NCBI RefSeq assembly: GCF_042660705.1
Contig: NZ_JBHSUQ010000001.1
Direction: 5' to 3' (one strand)
Length of the DNA stretch: 64,000 nucleotides
From: Undibacterium_A arcticum
GTDB lineage: Bacteria > Pseudomonadota > Gammaproteobacteria > Burkholderiales > Burkholderiaceae_D
Made by a program: the position numbers and the translations under genes. Below are positions 38,059 to 47,142 of the stretch, in pieces. The notes below the pieces were generated by a model. It did not search any database. It was not told where the DNA came from and saw nothing but the letters and a program-made list of their open reading frames with translations. Position 1 is the first letter of the stretch, and each line of letters begins with the position of its first letter.

Positions 38059-38907
38059 ATGAGAGAGCACCGGCATGCCGCCGGCATGATCAGAGCCACA
38101 GCGACACCACCGACTACCATGATCGAACCAACCCGAACCGCGCCAGCGCCCGCTACCGACCACGACAGCAGTCGCCGCTTGCTGGCGGCCGCGATCGACA
38201 ATGTCTTCTTCGCCGAGCCCCTCTTCGACGCGCTGCCCGACGTCGTGTTTTTTGTGAAGGACCATGCAGGCCGTTACGTCGTGGTCAATCGGACGCTGGT
38301 CAATCGCTGCGCGCTGCGGGACAAATCGGCACTGATCGGACGCGATGCAACCCAGGTATTTCCTCATGCGTTCGGCAACAGCTACCTGGAACAGGATCAG
38401 GCGGTGCTGGCGACCGGGGTCGAGATTCGCGACCAGCTGGAATTGCACCTGTACCCGGATCGCGATCCGGGCTGGTGCCTGACTTGCAAGATCCCGTTAT
38501 TCGATGCCGAGCGGCGGGTGGTGGGGCTGGCCGGCATTTCGCGCGATCTGGCGATGCCGGACCAAAAGCATCCGGTCTACCGGCGCATTGCCGACGCCGC
38601 CAGCTATCTGCAGGCCAATTACGACCAACCGGTGCAGTTGGCGGATCTGGCCCAGATTGCGCGCCTGTCGGTGTCGCAAATCGAGCGTTACTTTCACAAG
38701 ATTTTTTATCTGACGCCGCGCCAGATGATCATCAAGACCCGGCTCGATGCGGCGTCAAGCATGCTGGCCGGCGAGCGCAGCATCACCGACATCGCCGCAG
38801 CCTGCGGCTATCACGATCACAGTGCGTTCACGCGCCAGTTCAAGGCCACGGTGGGCGTCACGCCGAGCGACTACCGCGCGATGCTCAAGCAGCGCAAGTC
38901 TTCGTAG
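38059..38907 (+). CDS. PAS-AraC transcriptional regulator of the hydroxyproline locus
   Basis: An N-terminal PAS-like domain (FDALPDVVFFVKDHAGRYVVVNRTL, ALIGRDATQVFP) is followed by a C-terminal AraC double helix-turn-helix (IARLSVSQIERYFHKIFYLTPRQMI and SITDIAAACGYHDHSAFTRQFKATVGVTPSDYR). It sits between, and is divergent from, the deaminase operon and convergent with the dehydrogenase operon, the place expected for an LhpR-like activator. The start is uncertain: ATGs at 38059, 38086 and 38119 are in frame and none has a strong ribosome site. Confidence 0.85.
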   Translation: MREHRHAAGMIRATATPPTTMIEPTRTAPAPATDHDSSRRLLAAAIDNVFFAEPLFDALPDVVFFVKDHAGRYVVVNRTLVNRCALRDKSALIGRDATQVFPHAFGNSYLEQDQAVLATGVEIRDQLELHLYPDRDPGWCLTCKIPLFDAERRVVGLAGISRDLAMPDQKHPVYRRIADAASYLQANYDQPVQLADLAQIARLSVSQIERYFHKIFYLTPRQMIIKTRLDAASSMLAGERSITDIAAACGYHDHSAFTRQFKATVGVTPSDYRAMLKQRKSS

Positions 38908-38944
38908 TTATTTCAGTCAGTTACTTCAGTCAGTTACTTCAGTC
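38906..38944. repeat. 13-bp tandem repeat, three copies, at convergent stops
   Basis: AGTTATTTCAGTC followed by two copies of AGTTACTTCAGTC. The first overlaps the stop of the AraC gene and the third overlaps the stop of the convergent FAD protein. Confidence 0.8.
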
Positions 38945-40246
38945 GGCATCGGTCGGCTGGTTGGCGCATTCCATGATGCTTGAGATCCGCGCCGGCGACA
39001 GCGGTAGCCGCACCGAATCCTGGGTCCAGCCATACAGAACGGCGGTCGCGCCACCGCAGATGCGGCCCTGGCAGGGGCCCATGCCGCAACGGGTATGCAG
39101 CTTGGCGCTGCGCCAGCTGCTGTGCCTGGCCAGTGCGCCATGACGGACATCCTCACAACGACAGACGATGGTTTGCGCGTCACACAGGTGACGCAATTCG
39201 GGGCGCAGCACGAAGGTCTTTGCCAGCCGCGCTGCAAAGGCCTGCCCGCGCGCGCGTTCTGCCAGATATCGCGCCGCTGGTGACAGATCGCCAACCGCAG
39301 CAAGGCCGGCGATGCTGCCCTCGGCCAGCGCTAAATCGACGCCGCCGATGCCGGTGCCTTCACCGGCGCAAAAAATATCCGGTTGCGAGCTTTGCTGCCA
39401 GCGGTCGACTATTACTGCCTCTGCCTCTGCCCCTGCCCCTGCCCCTGCCACCTTGTGCTCGGTCGTGCAACCGAGAGCGCTGGCCAGTTCCAGATTCGGC
39501 AGCAAGCCGTAGCCACAGGCAAGGACATCGCAGTCGAGCAGCCGGCGCTTGCCGCCGAGCGCAATCTCCGCCTGTTCCAAACGGGTGTCGCCTTGCGCCG
39601 CGGTCACATAGGCGTTCGTGAAATAGGGGATGCCTTTCAGTTGGGAGCGCAATTGCAGTGCCTGCTTCAGCTTGCCCGGCGTCGCCAGCAACGCCAGCGC
39701 GAAACGCGCCAGCCGGTGCAGCGGCGCCTGCTCGACGATGGCAACCACTTCGGCGCCGCGCTCCCGCAGCGTCGCGGCCACCGCCAGCAACAGCGGGCCG
39801 GAGCCGGCCACCAGCACCCGTTTTCCCGTCACCGGCAAGCCGCCCTTGACCAACGCCTGCAGCCCGCCGGCACCGGTAACGCCGGGCAAGGTCCAGCCTG
39901 GAAACGGCAATAGCCGCTCGCGGGCGCCGGTCGCCAGCACCAGTCGTTCATAGCGCAGGTTGGCGCTGCTGTCGGACGTTTCGACTCGCAATGTGTTCGG
40001 GCCAGACGGATACAGCACCCGGGTCTGGAGCAGAAACTGCACGTTCGGCGCCCGGCGCAACGCCGACCACAGGCTGGCAGCGCGCGCGTCCCCGCTGTGT
40101 TGCGGTCCGCCGCGCCAGATCTGGCCGCCGGCCAGCGGGTTGTCGTCGACGATCCCGATCTGCAAGCCGCTGGCGGCAGCACTGTGCGCCGCCGCCAGCC
40201 CGGCCGGACCGGCGCCGATCACCAGCACATCGAATTGCTTCCTCAT
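38939..40246 (-). CDS. FAD/NAD(P)-binding subunit of D-hydroxyproline dehydrogenase (HcnB-like)
   Basis: 435 residues. N-terminal Rossmann motif VLVIGAGPAGLAAAHSAAASG, second nucleotide site GKRVLVAGSGPLLLAVAA, then PDIFCAGEGTGIGGVDLALAEG. A C-terminal BFD-like [2Fe-2S] region has CRCEDV and CGMGPCQGRICGG. This architecture is that of HcnB and the alpha subunit of D-hydroxyproline/opine dehydrogenases. It is third of a tightly overlapping quartet (epimerase, FAD oxidase, ferredoxin-like, this gene). A GAGAGAEAEA stretch comes from a hexanucleotide repeat near 39419-39452. Confidence 0.9.
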   Translation of the reverse strand: MRKQFDVLVIGAGPAGLAAAHSAAASGLQIGIVDDNPLAGGQIWRGGPQHSGDARAASLWSALRRAPNVQFLLQTRVLYPSGPNTLRVETSDSSANLRYERLVLATGARERLLPFPGWTLPGVTGAGGLQALVKGGLPVTGKRVLVAGSGPLLLAVAATLRERGAEVVAIVEQAPLHRLARFALALLATPGKLKQALQLRSQLKGIPYFTNAYVTAAQGDTRLEQAEIALGGKRRLLDCDVLACGYGLLPNLELASALGCTTEHKVAGAGAGAEAEAVIVDRWQQSSQPDIFCAGEGTGIGGVDLALAEGSIAGLAAVGDLSPAARYLAERARGQAFAARLAKTFVLRPELRHLCDAQTIVCRCEDVRHGALARHSSWRSAKLHTRCGMGPCQGRICGGATAVLYGWTQDSVRLPLSPARISSIMECANQPTDAD

Positions 40247-40509
40247 GCGTCATCCTCGGTTGCTGCCGCAGTTTCCACCCGCATCTGCGCCGCGCACGGG
40301 GTCTGGCAAGCCAGGCGGTGGGCGCGGTCATCGATCGTGACGCGGCATTCCTGGCACACGCCCATGCCGCACAGCGGAGCGCGCAGCATGCCGCCGACCG
40401 AGCGCCGCGTGATGCCGCCTCCGGCCATCGCAATCGCCGCCGCGACGCTGGTGCCGGCAGCGACCGTGACCGGCTGGCGGTCGATGAATAATTCGACAGT
40501 GTCAGACAT
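40243..40509 (-). CDS. Small [2Fe-2S] subunit of D-hydroxyproline dehydrogenase (HcnA-like)
   Basis: 88 residues from MSDTVELFIDRQ. A plant-type ferredoxin-like fold with cysteines in APLCGMGVCQECRVTI and RLACQTP. It is the electron-transfer subunit linking the two flavoproteins of the HcnABC-type heterooligomer. It overlaps the stop of the upstream flavoprotein gene by 8 bp and the start of the next by 4 bp, so translation is coupled. Confidence 0.9.
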   Translation of the reverse strand: MSDTVELFIDRQPVTVAAGTSVAAAIAMAGGGITRRSVGGMLRAPLCGMGVCQECRVTIDDRAHRLACQTPCAAQMRVETAAATEDDA

Positions 40510-41659
40510 GGGTGGACGCCAGTTCCGCAAAACGCGCCGGCAGATAAGGCGTGATCGAAATCGGGGCCACCTGATTTAAAATCTGCGCCGTCAACAGTTT
40601 CGCGGTCGCCAGCGAGGTCGTGATCCCCAGGCCCTCATGGCCGGTCGCCAGCCAGACCCGGGGCCGGGTGGGATGCGGCCCGATCAGCGGCAAACCATCC
40701 GGACTGGCGGCGCGCAAGCCGGTCCAGCAGCGGATCGCGTTCAGGCCGGACAGCGCCGGCACAAAGCGCGCCGCGTGCGCCAGCATGCGCGTCATGATGT
40801 CCAGATCAACCGCCTTGTCGGTGTTGTCGAACTGGCGCGACGAGCCGATCAGCAGCTGCCCGGTGGGGCGCGGCTGCAGGTTGAACGCGACCGAATCGCC
40901 GCTCGCCGCATGCGCGCTCTTGATGTAACCGAGTTCGACCAGCTGATGCCGGATGAAATCCGGATAGCGATCGGTGATCACGATATGGCCTTTTTTCGGG
41001 CGAATCAGGCCACCGGTATGTAATTCCGGCAACAACTGCACACAGGCCGCGCCGTTTGCGACCAGCACGATAGCGGCATCGATCCGGCTGCCATCTGAGA
41101 GCGTGACACCGGTGCCGGTAATCGTGCAGACCTCGCCGTCGATTAGTTGCGCGCCGCGCCGGCGCGCGCGTTCCAGTAATATTTTTGCGCTTTTCGGTGG
41201 GTACACCACCGCGTCGCCGGTGACCCGCAAACCGCCAGCCAGGCCGGGCCGCAGCTGTGGCTCCAGCAGATACAGCATTGCGGCGTCCAGCAGATCACAG
41301 GCAATGCCATGGGCCGCCAGCGTGACTTGCTTGGCGCGCGCCGCCGTCATCTCTTCGTCGTCGGCCGCGACCCAGATCGTGCCGCAGCGGCTGTATTCGT
41401 GGCGCTCGCGTTCGTTATCAACATCGCCATTAGCATCGACCAACTGGTTCCAGAGTGCGATCGAATAGCTGGTCAGTGCCAGCTCTGCCGGGTTGTCGTC
41501 CATTGCCACCAGATGACCCATGCCAGCGGCGGTGGCGCCGCTGCCGACCGCATCGCGCTCGACGATCGTGACCGTCAAGCCGCAGGCCGTCAGCTCATCG
41601 GCACAGGCGGCGCCGATGATGCCGGCACCGATCACCAGCACATCGGGCCTGGCTGTCAC
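40502..41659 (-). CDS. Catalytic FAD oxidoreductase subunit of D-hydroxyproline dehydrogenase (HcnC-like)
   Basis: 385 residues of the DAO family. The GTG start at 41659 overlaps the epimerase stop (GTGA). FAD-binding PDVLVIGAGIIGAACADELTACG opens the protein; GSGATAAGMGHLVAMDDNPAEL, RPKKGHIVITDR and the C-terminal RCWTGLRAASPDGLPLIGPH...WLATGHEGLGITTS complete the fold. With the HcnA- and HcnB-like subunits it should oxidise cis-4-hydroxy-D-proline to the pyrroline imine. Other D-amino acid or opine substrates remain possible on sequence alone. Confidence 0.9.
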   Translation of the reverse strand: MTARPDVLVIGAGIIGAACADELTACGLTVTIVERDAVGSGATAAGMGHLVAMDDNPAELALTSYSIALWNQLVDANGDVDNERERHEYSRCGTIWVAADDEEMTAARAKQVTLAAHGIACDLLDAAMLYLLEPQLRPGLAGGLRVTGDAVVYPPKSAKILLERARRRGAQLIDGEVCTITGTGVTLSDGSRIDAAIVLVANGAACVQLLPELHTGGLIRPKKGHIVITDRYPDFIRHQLVELGYIKSAHAASGDSVAFNLQPRPTGQLLIGSSRQFDNTDKAVDLDIMTRMLAHAARFVPALSGLNAIRCWTGLRAASPDGLPLIGPHPTRPRVWLATGHEGLGITTSLATAKLLTAQILNQVAPISITPYLPARFAELASTHV

Positions 41660-42591
41660 CGGATACCCCAGACGAAGGGATCGTCGTCGTTCAGGATCAA
41701 TGTCGCCTCGGCATTGACGTGGGCGCGGCCGCGGATGCTCGGCAGCAGCCGCTCGCCATCCCGCCGGTAACACGCCTCGAACACGCTGCCGATGATGCTT
41801 TCCTGACGCCAGATTTCGCCCTCGGCCAGTTTGTTGTCGGCCGCCAGGCAGGCGATCTTGGCGCTGGTGCCGGTGCCGCAGGGCGAGCGGTCGTACGCCT
41901 TGCCGGGACAGAGCACGAAATTGCGGCTGTCGACCTGCGCGTTGGGCGAGGCGGAAAACAGTTCGATATGATCGATCGGGGCGCCGTCAGCCCCTGTCAC
42001 CGCGGCGATTTCCAGCGCCGCGCGCACCTGCCAGCAGAAATTGGTCAAGGCTTCGATATTCGTGGATTGCAAATCCAGACCGTGTTCCGCCACCAGAAAA
42101 AACCAGTTGCCGCCCCAGGCTACATCACCGACCACGCGGCCGTGACCTGGCACCTCGACCGCCACCTGATGCCGAAAGCGATAGGCCGGCACGTTGTGCA
42201 CGGTCACGCTGCCATCGGCATGCAGTTCGGCCTCGACGGCGCCGACCGGCGTTTCGATCCGGTGGCGTCCGACCGCGATGCGGCCGAGGTGGGCCAGCGA
42301 GACCATCAGGCCGATCGTGCCGTGGCCGCACATGCCGAGATAGCCGACATTGTTAAAGAAAATGACGCCGGCCGAACAGGACGGATCATGCGGCTGGCAC
42401 AGCAGCGCGCCGACGATCACGTCCGAGCCACGCGGCTCGCACACCACCGCGGAACGGACATGATCATGCTCGCGCCGGAAGCGTTCGACGCGCTCGTGCA
42501 ATGGGCCGGAGCCGAGATCGGGGCCGCCGGCGATGACCAGTCGGGTCGGCTCGCCGCCGGTGTGGGAATCGATGATGGAGATTGTTTTCAT
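41656..42591 (-). CDS. 4-hydroxyproline 2-epimerase (proline racemase family)
   Basis: 311 residues. Both catalytic cysteines are present: FLGMCGHGTIG-type motif (YLGMCGHGTIGL) near residue 90 and DRSPCGTGTSAK near residue 240, the pair that distinguishes racemases/epimerases from the dehydratase branch. Opening IDSHTGGEPTRLVIAGGP is typical of the hydroxyproline group. It inverts trans-4-hydroxy-L-proline to cis-4-hydroxy-D-proline. It is first in the four-gene operon, followed by the dehydrogenase that uses its product. Confidence 0.93.
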   Translation of the reverse strand: MKTISIIDSHTGGEPTRLVIAGGPDLGSGPLHERVERFRREHDHVRSAVVCEPRGSDVIVGALLCQPHDPSCSAGVIFFNNVGYLGMCGHGTIGLMVSLAHLGRIAVGRHRIETPVGAVEAELHADGSVTVHNVPAYRFRHQVAVEVPGHGRVVGDVAWGGNWFFLVAEHGLDLQSTNIEALTNFCWQVRAALEIAAVTGADGAPIDHIELFSASPNAQVDSRNFVLCPGKAYDRSPCGTGTSAKIACLAADNKLAEGEIWRQESIIGSVFEACYRRDGERLLPSIRGRAHVNAEATLILNDDDPFVWGIR

Positions 42592-42881
42592 GCGCCCAGA
42601 TTAGACATATTCGGCGATGCGGTCTTGCTCGAAAGGACCGCGCCGGATGACTAAATCGGCATACTCGCACGACACCTTGTTGCGGCCGTTTCGGCGGCGC
42701 CCGCCATGTATGGCGCCATTGCGCGCCGCATCGGCCGCCGACGTCTATGGCAAAATCCGGCTAATATTCAGTCACCGGATCAGGCCGGTGCGTAATCTTT
42801 TTTGAACGCATACTCACAGGTAGGTGGCCGTAATCTGCTGGTAAATAAAAAGAAGTTTCCATATACTCGCCGAAAGATAAA
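42592..42881. other. Divergent intergenic region of the hydroxyproline locus
   Basis: 290 bp between the leftward epimerase operon and the rightward cytochrome genes. It should hold both promoters. No clear operator was recognised. GTAAATAAAAAGAAG near 42840 is a purine-rich leader to the first cytochrome. Confidence 0.4.
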
Positions 42882-43649
42882 ATGGACCAAGCACGCACCA
42901 GCTGCCGCCGGGCGGCTGTAGTATTCGCCGCAGCGGCCGGCGTCGCACTCAGCGCCGGTTTCAGCTTCGCGCAACCGGCACCGGCACCGGCCGCGTCGAC
43001 GCCGGCGCCCGCTTCCATTTCTGCCAGCATCCCCGACACCATCGCGCAACGCTTGCTCGCGTGCACCGCCTGCCACGGCAAAGAGGGCCGCGCCGCCAGC
43101 GACGGCTACTATCCGCGCATCGCCGGCAAGCCCGATGGCTATCTGTACAACCAGCTGCTCAACTTCCGTGAGGGCCGGCGCCAGTACCGGCCGATGATCT
43201 ATTTGGTCGATCATCTGCCGGATGCCTACCTGCGCGAGATCGCCGTGTACTTCTCGAGCCAGCATCCGCCCTATCCGCCGCCGCAGCGGGTCAACGTCTC
43301 GGACAGCGTGATGGAACGCGGCAAGCAGCTGGTGATCAACGGCGACGCATCGAACGTGCCGGCCTGTGCGGCCTGCCACGGCAGCGCGTTGACCGGTGTG
43401 CTGCCGTCGACGCCGGCGCTGATCGGCCTGCCGCGCGATTACATCAATGCCCAGTTCGGCGCCTGGCGCAACGGCACCCGTCGCGCGCACGCACCCGACT
43501 GCATGGCCCAGATCGCCGAGCGGCTGTCGCGCGACGACATCAGCGCCGCCTCGGCCTGGCTGGCGTCGCAGCCGCTGGCCCCCGACTTGCTGCCGGCCGC
43601 CGCCAGCGGCGCGAAACTGCCGCTGGCTTGCGGCAGCGTGCCGCAATAG
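42882..43649 (+). CDS. Dihaem cytochrome c (cytochrome c4-like)
   Basis: 255 residues. Signal peptide (AAVVFAAAAGVALSAGFSFAQ), a Pro/Ala linker and two haem sites: LLACTACHGKEGR and VPACAACHGSALTG. GYYPRIAGKPDGYLYNQLLNFREGRRQ is a c4-family hallmark. A soluble or loosely bound periplasmic electron carrier. It is transcribed with the three-haem cytochrome 17 bp downstream, divergent from the hydroxyproline dehydrogenase operon, suggesting the pair takes electrons from that enzyme. Confidence 0.9.
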   Translation: MDQARTSCRRAAVVFAAAAGVALSAGFSFAQPAPAPAASTPAPASISASIPDTIAQRLLACTACHGKEGRAASDGYYPRIAGKPDGYLYNQLLNFREGRRQYRPMIYLVDHLPDAYLREIAVYFSSQHPPYPPPQRVNVSDSVMERGKQLVINGDASNVPACAACHGSALTGVLPSTPALIGLPRDYINAQFGAWRNGTRRAHAPDCMAQIAERLSRDDISAASAWLASQPLAPDLLPAAASGAKLPLACGSVPQ

Positions 43650-43666
43650 AACCCGAGGGGAGTGAC

Positions 43667-44923
43667 ATGAAACGCGCGCTGCAGATTTTCCTGATCGTGA
43701 TGGTGGTCGCTTTCGCCGCTACGGTCGGCTTCGGCCTGCGCGAGGACAGCAACGACGCGACCGTCAGCCAGCCGGCCAGCTATCCGGCGGAACAAGTGAC
43801 CCGTGGCGCCTATTTGGCGCGCGCCGGCGACTGCATGGCCTGCCACACCGCGCGCGGCCAGGCGGCCTATGCCGGCGGCCTCGCATTGCCGACCCCGTTC
43901 GGCAAAGTGATCACGCCGAATATCACGCCGGATGCCGAGACCGGCATCGGCAGCTGGAGTGCCGACGATTTCTGGCGCGCGCTGCACAACGGCAAGTCGA
44001 AGGATGGCAGCCTGCTGTACCCGGCCTTCCCGTATACCAATTACACCAAGGTCACGCGCGCCGACGCCGACGCGATGTATGCCTATTTCAAAACGGTGCC
44101 GCCGGTGCGCCGCCAGAACCAGGCGCACCAGCTGCGCTTCCCCTACAACCATCGGATCCTGCTGGTCGGCTGGCGCATGCTGTATTTCCGCCCCGGCGTG
44201 TATCAGCCGCGCGCCGCCCAGAGCGCCGAGTGGAATCGCGGTGCTTACCTGGTGCAGGGGCTGGGCCATTGCAGCGCCTGTCACAGCGACCGTAATGCGC
44301 TCGGTGCGGTATCGAGTAAGGCCGACCTCGGCGGCGGCTTGATCCCGACCATGAACTGGTTTGCGCCATCGCTGACTTCGGATAGCGAAACCGGGCTCGG
44401 CACCTGGGCGCCGCAGGAGATTGCCAGCTTGCTCAAAACCGGCGTATCGAATCGCGGCACGGTGTTCGGCCCGATGGCCGAAGTGGTGGCGCAGAGCCTG
44501 CAACATCTGTCCGACAGCGACATCGACGCCATGTCCGGCTACCTGAAGGCCTCGTCGGCCAAGGTGCTGACGCCCGACGTCGAGGCCGCGCTGAAGCTCG
44601 GCGCCAAGCTGTACCAGACCCATTGCGCTGCTTGCCACCAGACGGGCGGCGAAGGCGCACCGCCAATCTATCCGCCGCTGGCCGGCAACCGCGCGATTAC
44701 CATGCCGTCGGCCGTCAACCCGATCCGCATGGTGCTGAACGGCGGCTTCCCACCCGGCACCAGCGCCAACCCGCGCCCCTACGGCATGCCGCCGTTCGGG
44801 CCGGCGCTGAACGATACCGAGGTGGCGGCGCTGGTCACCTACATCCGCAACAGCTGGGGCAACCAGGCCGGTGCGGTCAGCGCGCACGAGGTCAACCAGT
44901 TCCGCGGCGCGCCGCTGGATTGA
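43667..44923 (+). CDS. Membrane-anchored three-haem cytochrome c (alcohol dehydrogenase subunit II type)
   Basis: 418 residues from MKRALQIFLIVMVV. An uncleaved N-terminal helix serves as anchor or signal. Three haem sites: GDCMACHTARGQ, GHCSACHSDRN and THCAACHQTGGEG. The same three-domain design is found in the cytochrome subunits of membrane alcohol, gluconate and isoquinoline dehydrogenases. No such catalytic subunit is adjacent on the + strand, so the partner is probably the divergently encoded flavoenzyme or an enzyme elsewhere. Confidence 0.9.
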   Translation: MKRALQIFLIVMVVAFAATVGFGLREDSNDATVSQPASYPAEQVTRGAYLARAGDCMACHTARGQAAYAGGLALPTPFGKVITPNITPDAETGIGSWSADDFWRALHNGKSKDGSLLYPAFPYTNYTKVTRADADAMYAYFKTVPPVRRQNQAHQLRFPYNHRILLVGWRMLYFRPGVYQPRAAQSAEWNRGAYLVQGLGHCSACHSDRNALGAVSSKADLGGGLIPTMNWFAPSLTSDSETGLGTWAPQEIASLLKTGVSNRGTVFGPMAEVVAQSLQHLSDSDIDAMSGYLKASSAKVLTPDVEAALKLGAKLYQTHCAACHQTGGEGAPPIYPPLAGNRAITMPSAVNPIRMVLNGGFPPGTSANPRPYGMPPFGPALNDTEVAALVTYIRNSWGNQAGAVSAHEVNQFRGAPLD

Positions 44924-45200
44924 AGGCGTGCCTGTTGTGGTGAATTGAAACCTTGCAACACCGAAGCGCGGGCCGGCGTCGATTCGTTTTTCTCCGTGCC
45001 ACCGTGCCTCCGTATTGAGACATTCCTCGATTTGATACTTGAATCCACGAAACTGTCGCCATCTTCAGACAATGTCGGTCAATTTTTGGTCAGATTTTTG
45101 CTGAGCAAACGTTTTCCCGCGTTTCGCATATCATTGCGGGTTGGCCCGTTGCGATGGGCCGCCGGCAAACACTTCCAACATACCGAACAAGGATGCAGCA

Positions 45201-46016
45201 ATGGCTGTCCAGGTCGCCGTAGTGCCGTTCAATCAACGCACGATACGGCTCGAATACCAGTGGCTCAACGCCGAAATGACCGATGCGCCGCTGATCGTGT
45301 TCCTGCACGAAGGGCTGGGTTCGCTGTCGATGTGGAAGAATTATCCGCAGCAGCTGTGCGATACGGCGCAGTGCCGTGGCCTGGTCTATTCGCGTTATGG
45401 TTACGGCAACTCGACGCCGCGCCCGCATGACGAAAAATGGCCGGTCGACTATATGCAACAGCAGGCGCTGGACGTACTGCCGGCCTTGCTGCAAGCGGTC
45501 GGGGTCGACGCCGCGGCAGACAAGCCGTGGCTGTTCGGCCACAGCGACGGCGCGTCGATCGCGCTGATCTATGCCGCCAGTTATCCGGCTGCGCTGGCCG
45601 GCGCGATCGTGCTGGCGCCGCATGTTTTCGTCGAAGACATCAGCATTCACGGCATTGAGCAGGCGCGCGCCGCCTATCTGCAGACCGACCTGCAGCAGCG
45701 CCTGGCGCGTTACCATGCGGACCCCGATTCGGCATTCTGGGGCTGGAACGACATCTGGCTGGCGCCGGATTTTCGCGGCTGGAATATCGAGACGCTGCTG
45801 CCGGAAATTCGCTGCCCGGTACTGGCGCTGCAGGGTTATGACGACGAATACGGGACTATGGCGCAACTGGACGGCATCGCCAGGCGGGTGCCGCAGGCCG
45901 AACTGCTCAAGCTGGCGGCTTGCGGCCACAGTCCGCAGCGCGATCAGGGCGCGGCAGTGACCGCCGCTGCAACCGCATTCATGGCGCGTCACTCCGCCAC
46001 CGCAGGAGCGCGCTGA
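45201..46016 (+). CDS. Alpha/beta hydrolase
   Basis: 271 residues from MAVQVAVVPFNQ, no signal peptide. Oxyanion region FLHEGLGSLSMWKNYP, nucleophile elbow FGHSDGASIALI, acid in VLALQGYDDEYG and histidine in LAACGHSPQRDQG complete the triad. The stop overlaps the next start by one base (TGATG), linking it with azlCD. Related proteins are annotated as carboxylic-ester or meta-cleavage-type hydrolases; the substrate is unknown. Confidence 0.9.
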   Translation: MAVQVAVVPFNQRTIRLEYQWLNAEMTDAPLIVFLHEGLGSLSMWKNYPQQLCDTAQCRGLVYSRYGYGNSTPRPHDEKWPVDYMQQQALDVLPALLQAVGVDAAADKPWLFGHSDGASIALIYAASYPAALAGAIVLAPHVFVEDISIHGIEQARAAYLQTDLQQRLARYHADPDSAFWGWNDIWLAPDFRGWNIETLLPEIRCPVLALQGYDDEYGTMAQLDGIARRVPQAELLKLAACGHSPQRDQGAAVTAAATAFMARHSATAGAR

Positions 46017-46780
46017 TGCTGAATCAGGCCGAGTCGCCGCAGGCTGAGTCGACGCACACTGCACCGGGCCGCGGCGCCAGCTTCGCCGCCGGCGCCCGCG
46101 CCACGATCCCGATGATGGTCGGCGCCGCGCCGTTCGGCCTGATCTTCGGCGCATTGGTGGGTGCCAATGGTGTCGCGCTGTGGCAAGGGCAGCTGATGTC
46201 GCTCGGCGTGTTTGCCGGTTCCAGCCAGTTCATCGCGCTCGGCCTGGTGGCTGGCCATGCCGGCATGCTGGTGATCTGGTTTGCGACTTTCATCGTCAAC
46301 CTGCGCCATCTGCTGTACGCGGCCACGTTGCTGCCGCACGTGTCGCACCTGACCGCGCGCTGGCGCTGGTTGCTCGGATTTTTGCTGACCGATGAAACCT
46401 TCGCCGTGGTCGCGTCGTACTACCGCATCCATCCGAACAGCGCGCACGGTCACTGGTATTTTCTCGGCTCCGGGGTCGCGATGTATGCCAACTGGCAGCT
46501 GTGGACCGTGATCGGGCTGCTGTTCGGCGCGGTATTTCCGCAGCTGCAATCGCTCGGGCTCGATTTTGCGATGGTGGCGACCTTCATCGCGATCGTGGTG
46601 CCGCAGCTGGCCAGTCTGCCGCAACTGTCGGCGGCTTTGGCGGCAGGCCTGTGCGCCTACCTGTGGCAGGGGTTGCCGTACAAGCTGGGCCTGCTGTCGG
46701 CGGCGCTGGTCGGGATTGCGGTCGGGCTGACGCTGTCGTACTGGGTTGCGCATCACCGCACCGCAAAGGCGCAACCATGA
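46016..46780 (+). CDS. azlC: AzlC-family branched-chain amino acid exporter, large subunit
   Basis: 254 residues. FAAGARATIPMMVGAAPFGLIFGAL is the family opening, and GSSQFIALGLVAGHAG and NLRHLLYAATLLPH follow. About seven membrane helices. It forms a two-subunit exporter with AzlD, encoded immediately after with a 4-bp overlap, and exports branched-chain or related amino acids, possibly relieving excess after uptake through Liv-type importers. Confidence 0.92.
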   Translation: MLNQAESPQAESTHTAPGRGASFAAGARATIPMMVGAAPFGLIFGALVGANGVALWQGQLMSLGVFAGSSQFIALGLVAGHAGMLVIWFATFIVNLRHLLYAATLLPHVSHLTARWRWLLGFLLTDETFAVVASYYRIHPNSAHGHWYFLGSGVAMYANWQLWTVIGLLFGAVFPQLQSLGLDFAMVATFIAIVVPQLASLPQLSAALAAGLCAYLWQGLPYKLGLLSAALVGIAVGLTLSYWVAHHRTAKAQP

Positions 46781-47142
46781 ATTTCACGCTGATGATCGCC
46801 GGCATGGCGCTGATCACGGTCTTCATCAAGGCCGTGATCTTCATTCTTGGCGAGCGCGTCGTGCTGCCGCCCTTGCTGCGCCAGGCGCTCAGCTTCGTGC
46901 CGGTCACGGTGCTGACTGCGATCATCGTGCCGATGGTGCTGGCGCCGCACGGTCGCGGGCTGGAATTCAGCTGGCGCAATCCGCAACTGGTCGGGGCCGT
47001 CGCTGCAGTGCTGGCCTGCGTCGCGACGCGCCAGCAGCTGCTCACGATTGCGGTCGGGCTGCTGGTATTTCGGCTGGCAGTTTGGCGTGCTGGCCTGATC
47101 CTAGAATCGGCAGTTGACCGCTTGCTCGCTTCGATAAGTTAA
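46777..47142 (+). CDS. azlD: AzlD-family exporter, small subunit
   Basis: 121 residues with four helices (LMIAGMALITVFIKAVIFIL, PLLRQALSFVPVTVLTAIIVPMVL, LVGAVAAVLACVATR and LTIAVGLLVFRLAVW). AzlD partners AzlC and contains the conserved ALSFVPVTVLTAI segment. Its start overlaps the azlC stop, a sign of coupled translation. Confidence 0.9.
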   Translation: MNFTLMIAGMALITVFIKAVIFILGERVVLPPLLRQALSFVPVTVLTAIIVPMVLAPHGRGLEFSWRNPQLVGAVAAVLACVATRQQLLTIAVGLLVFRLAVWRAGLILESAVDRLLASIS

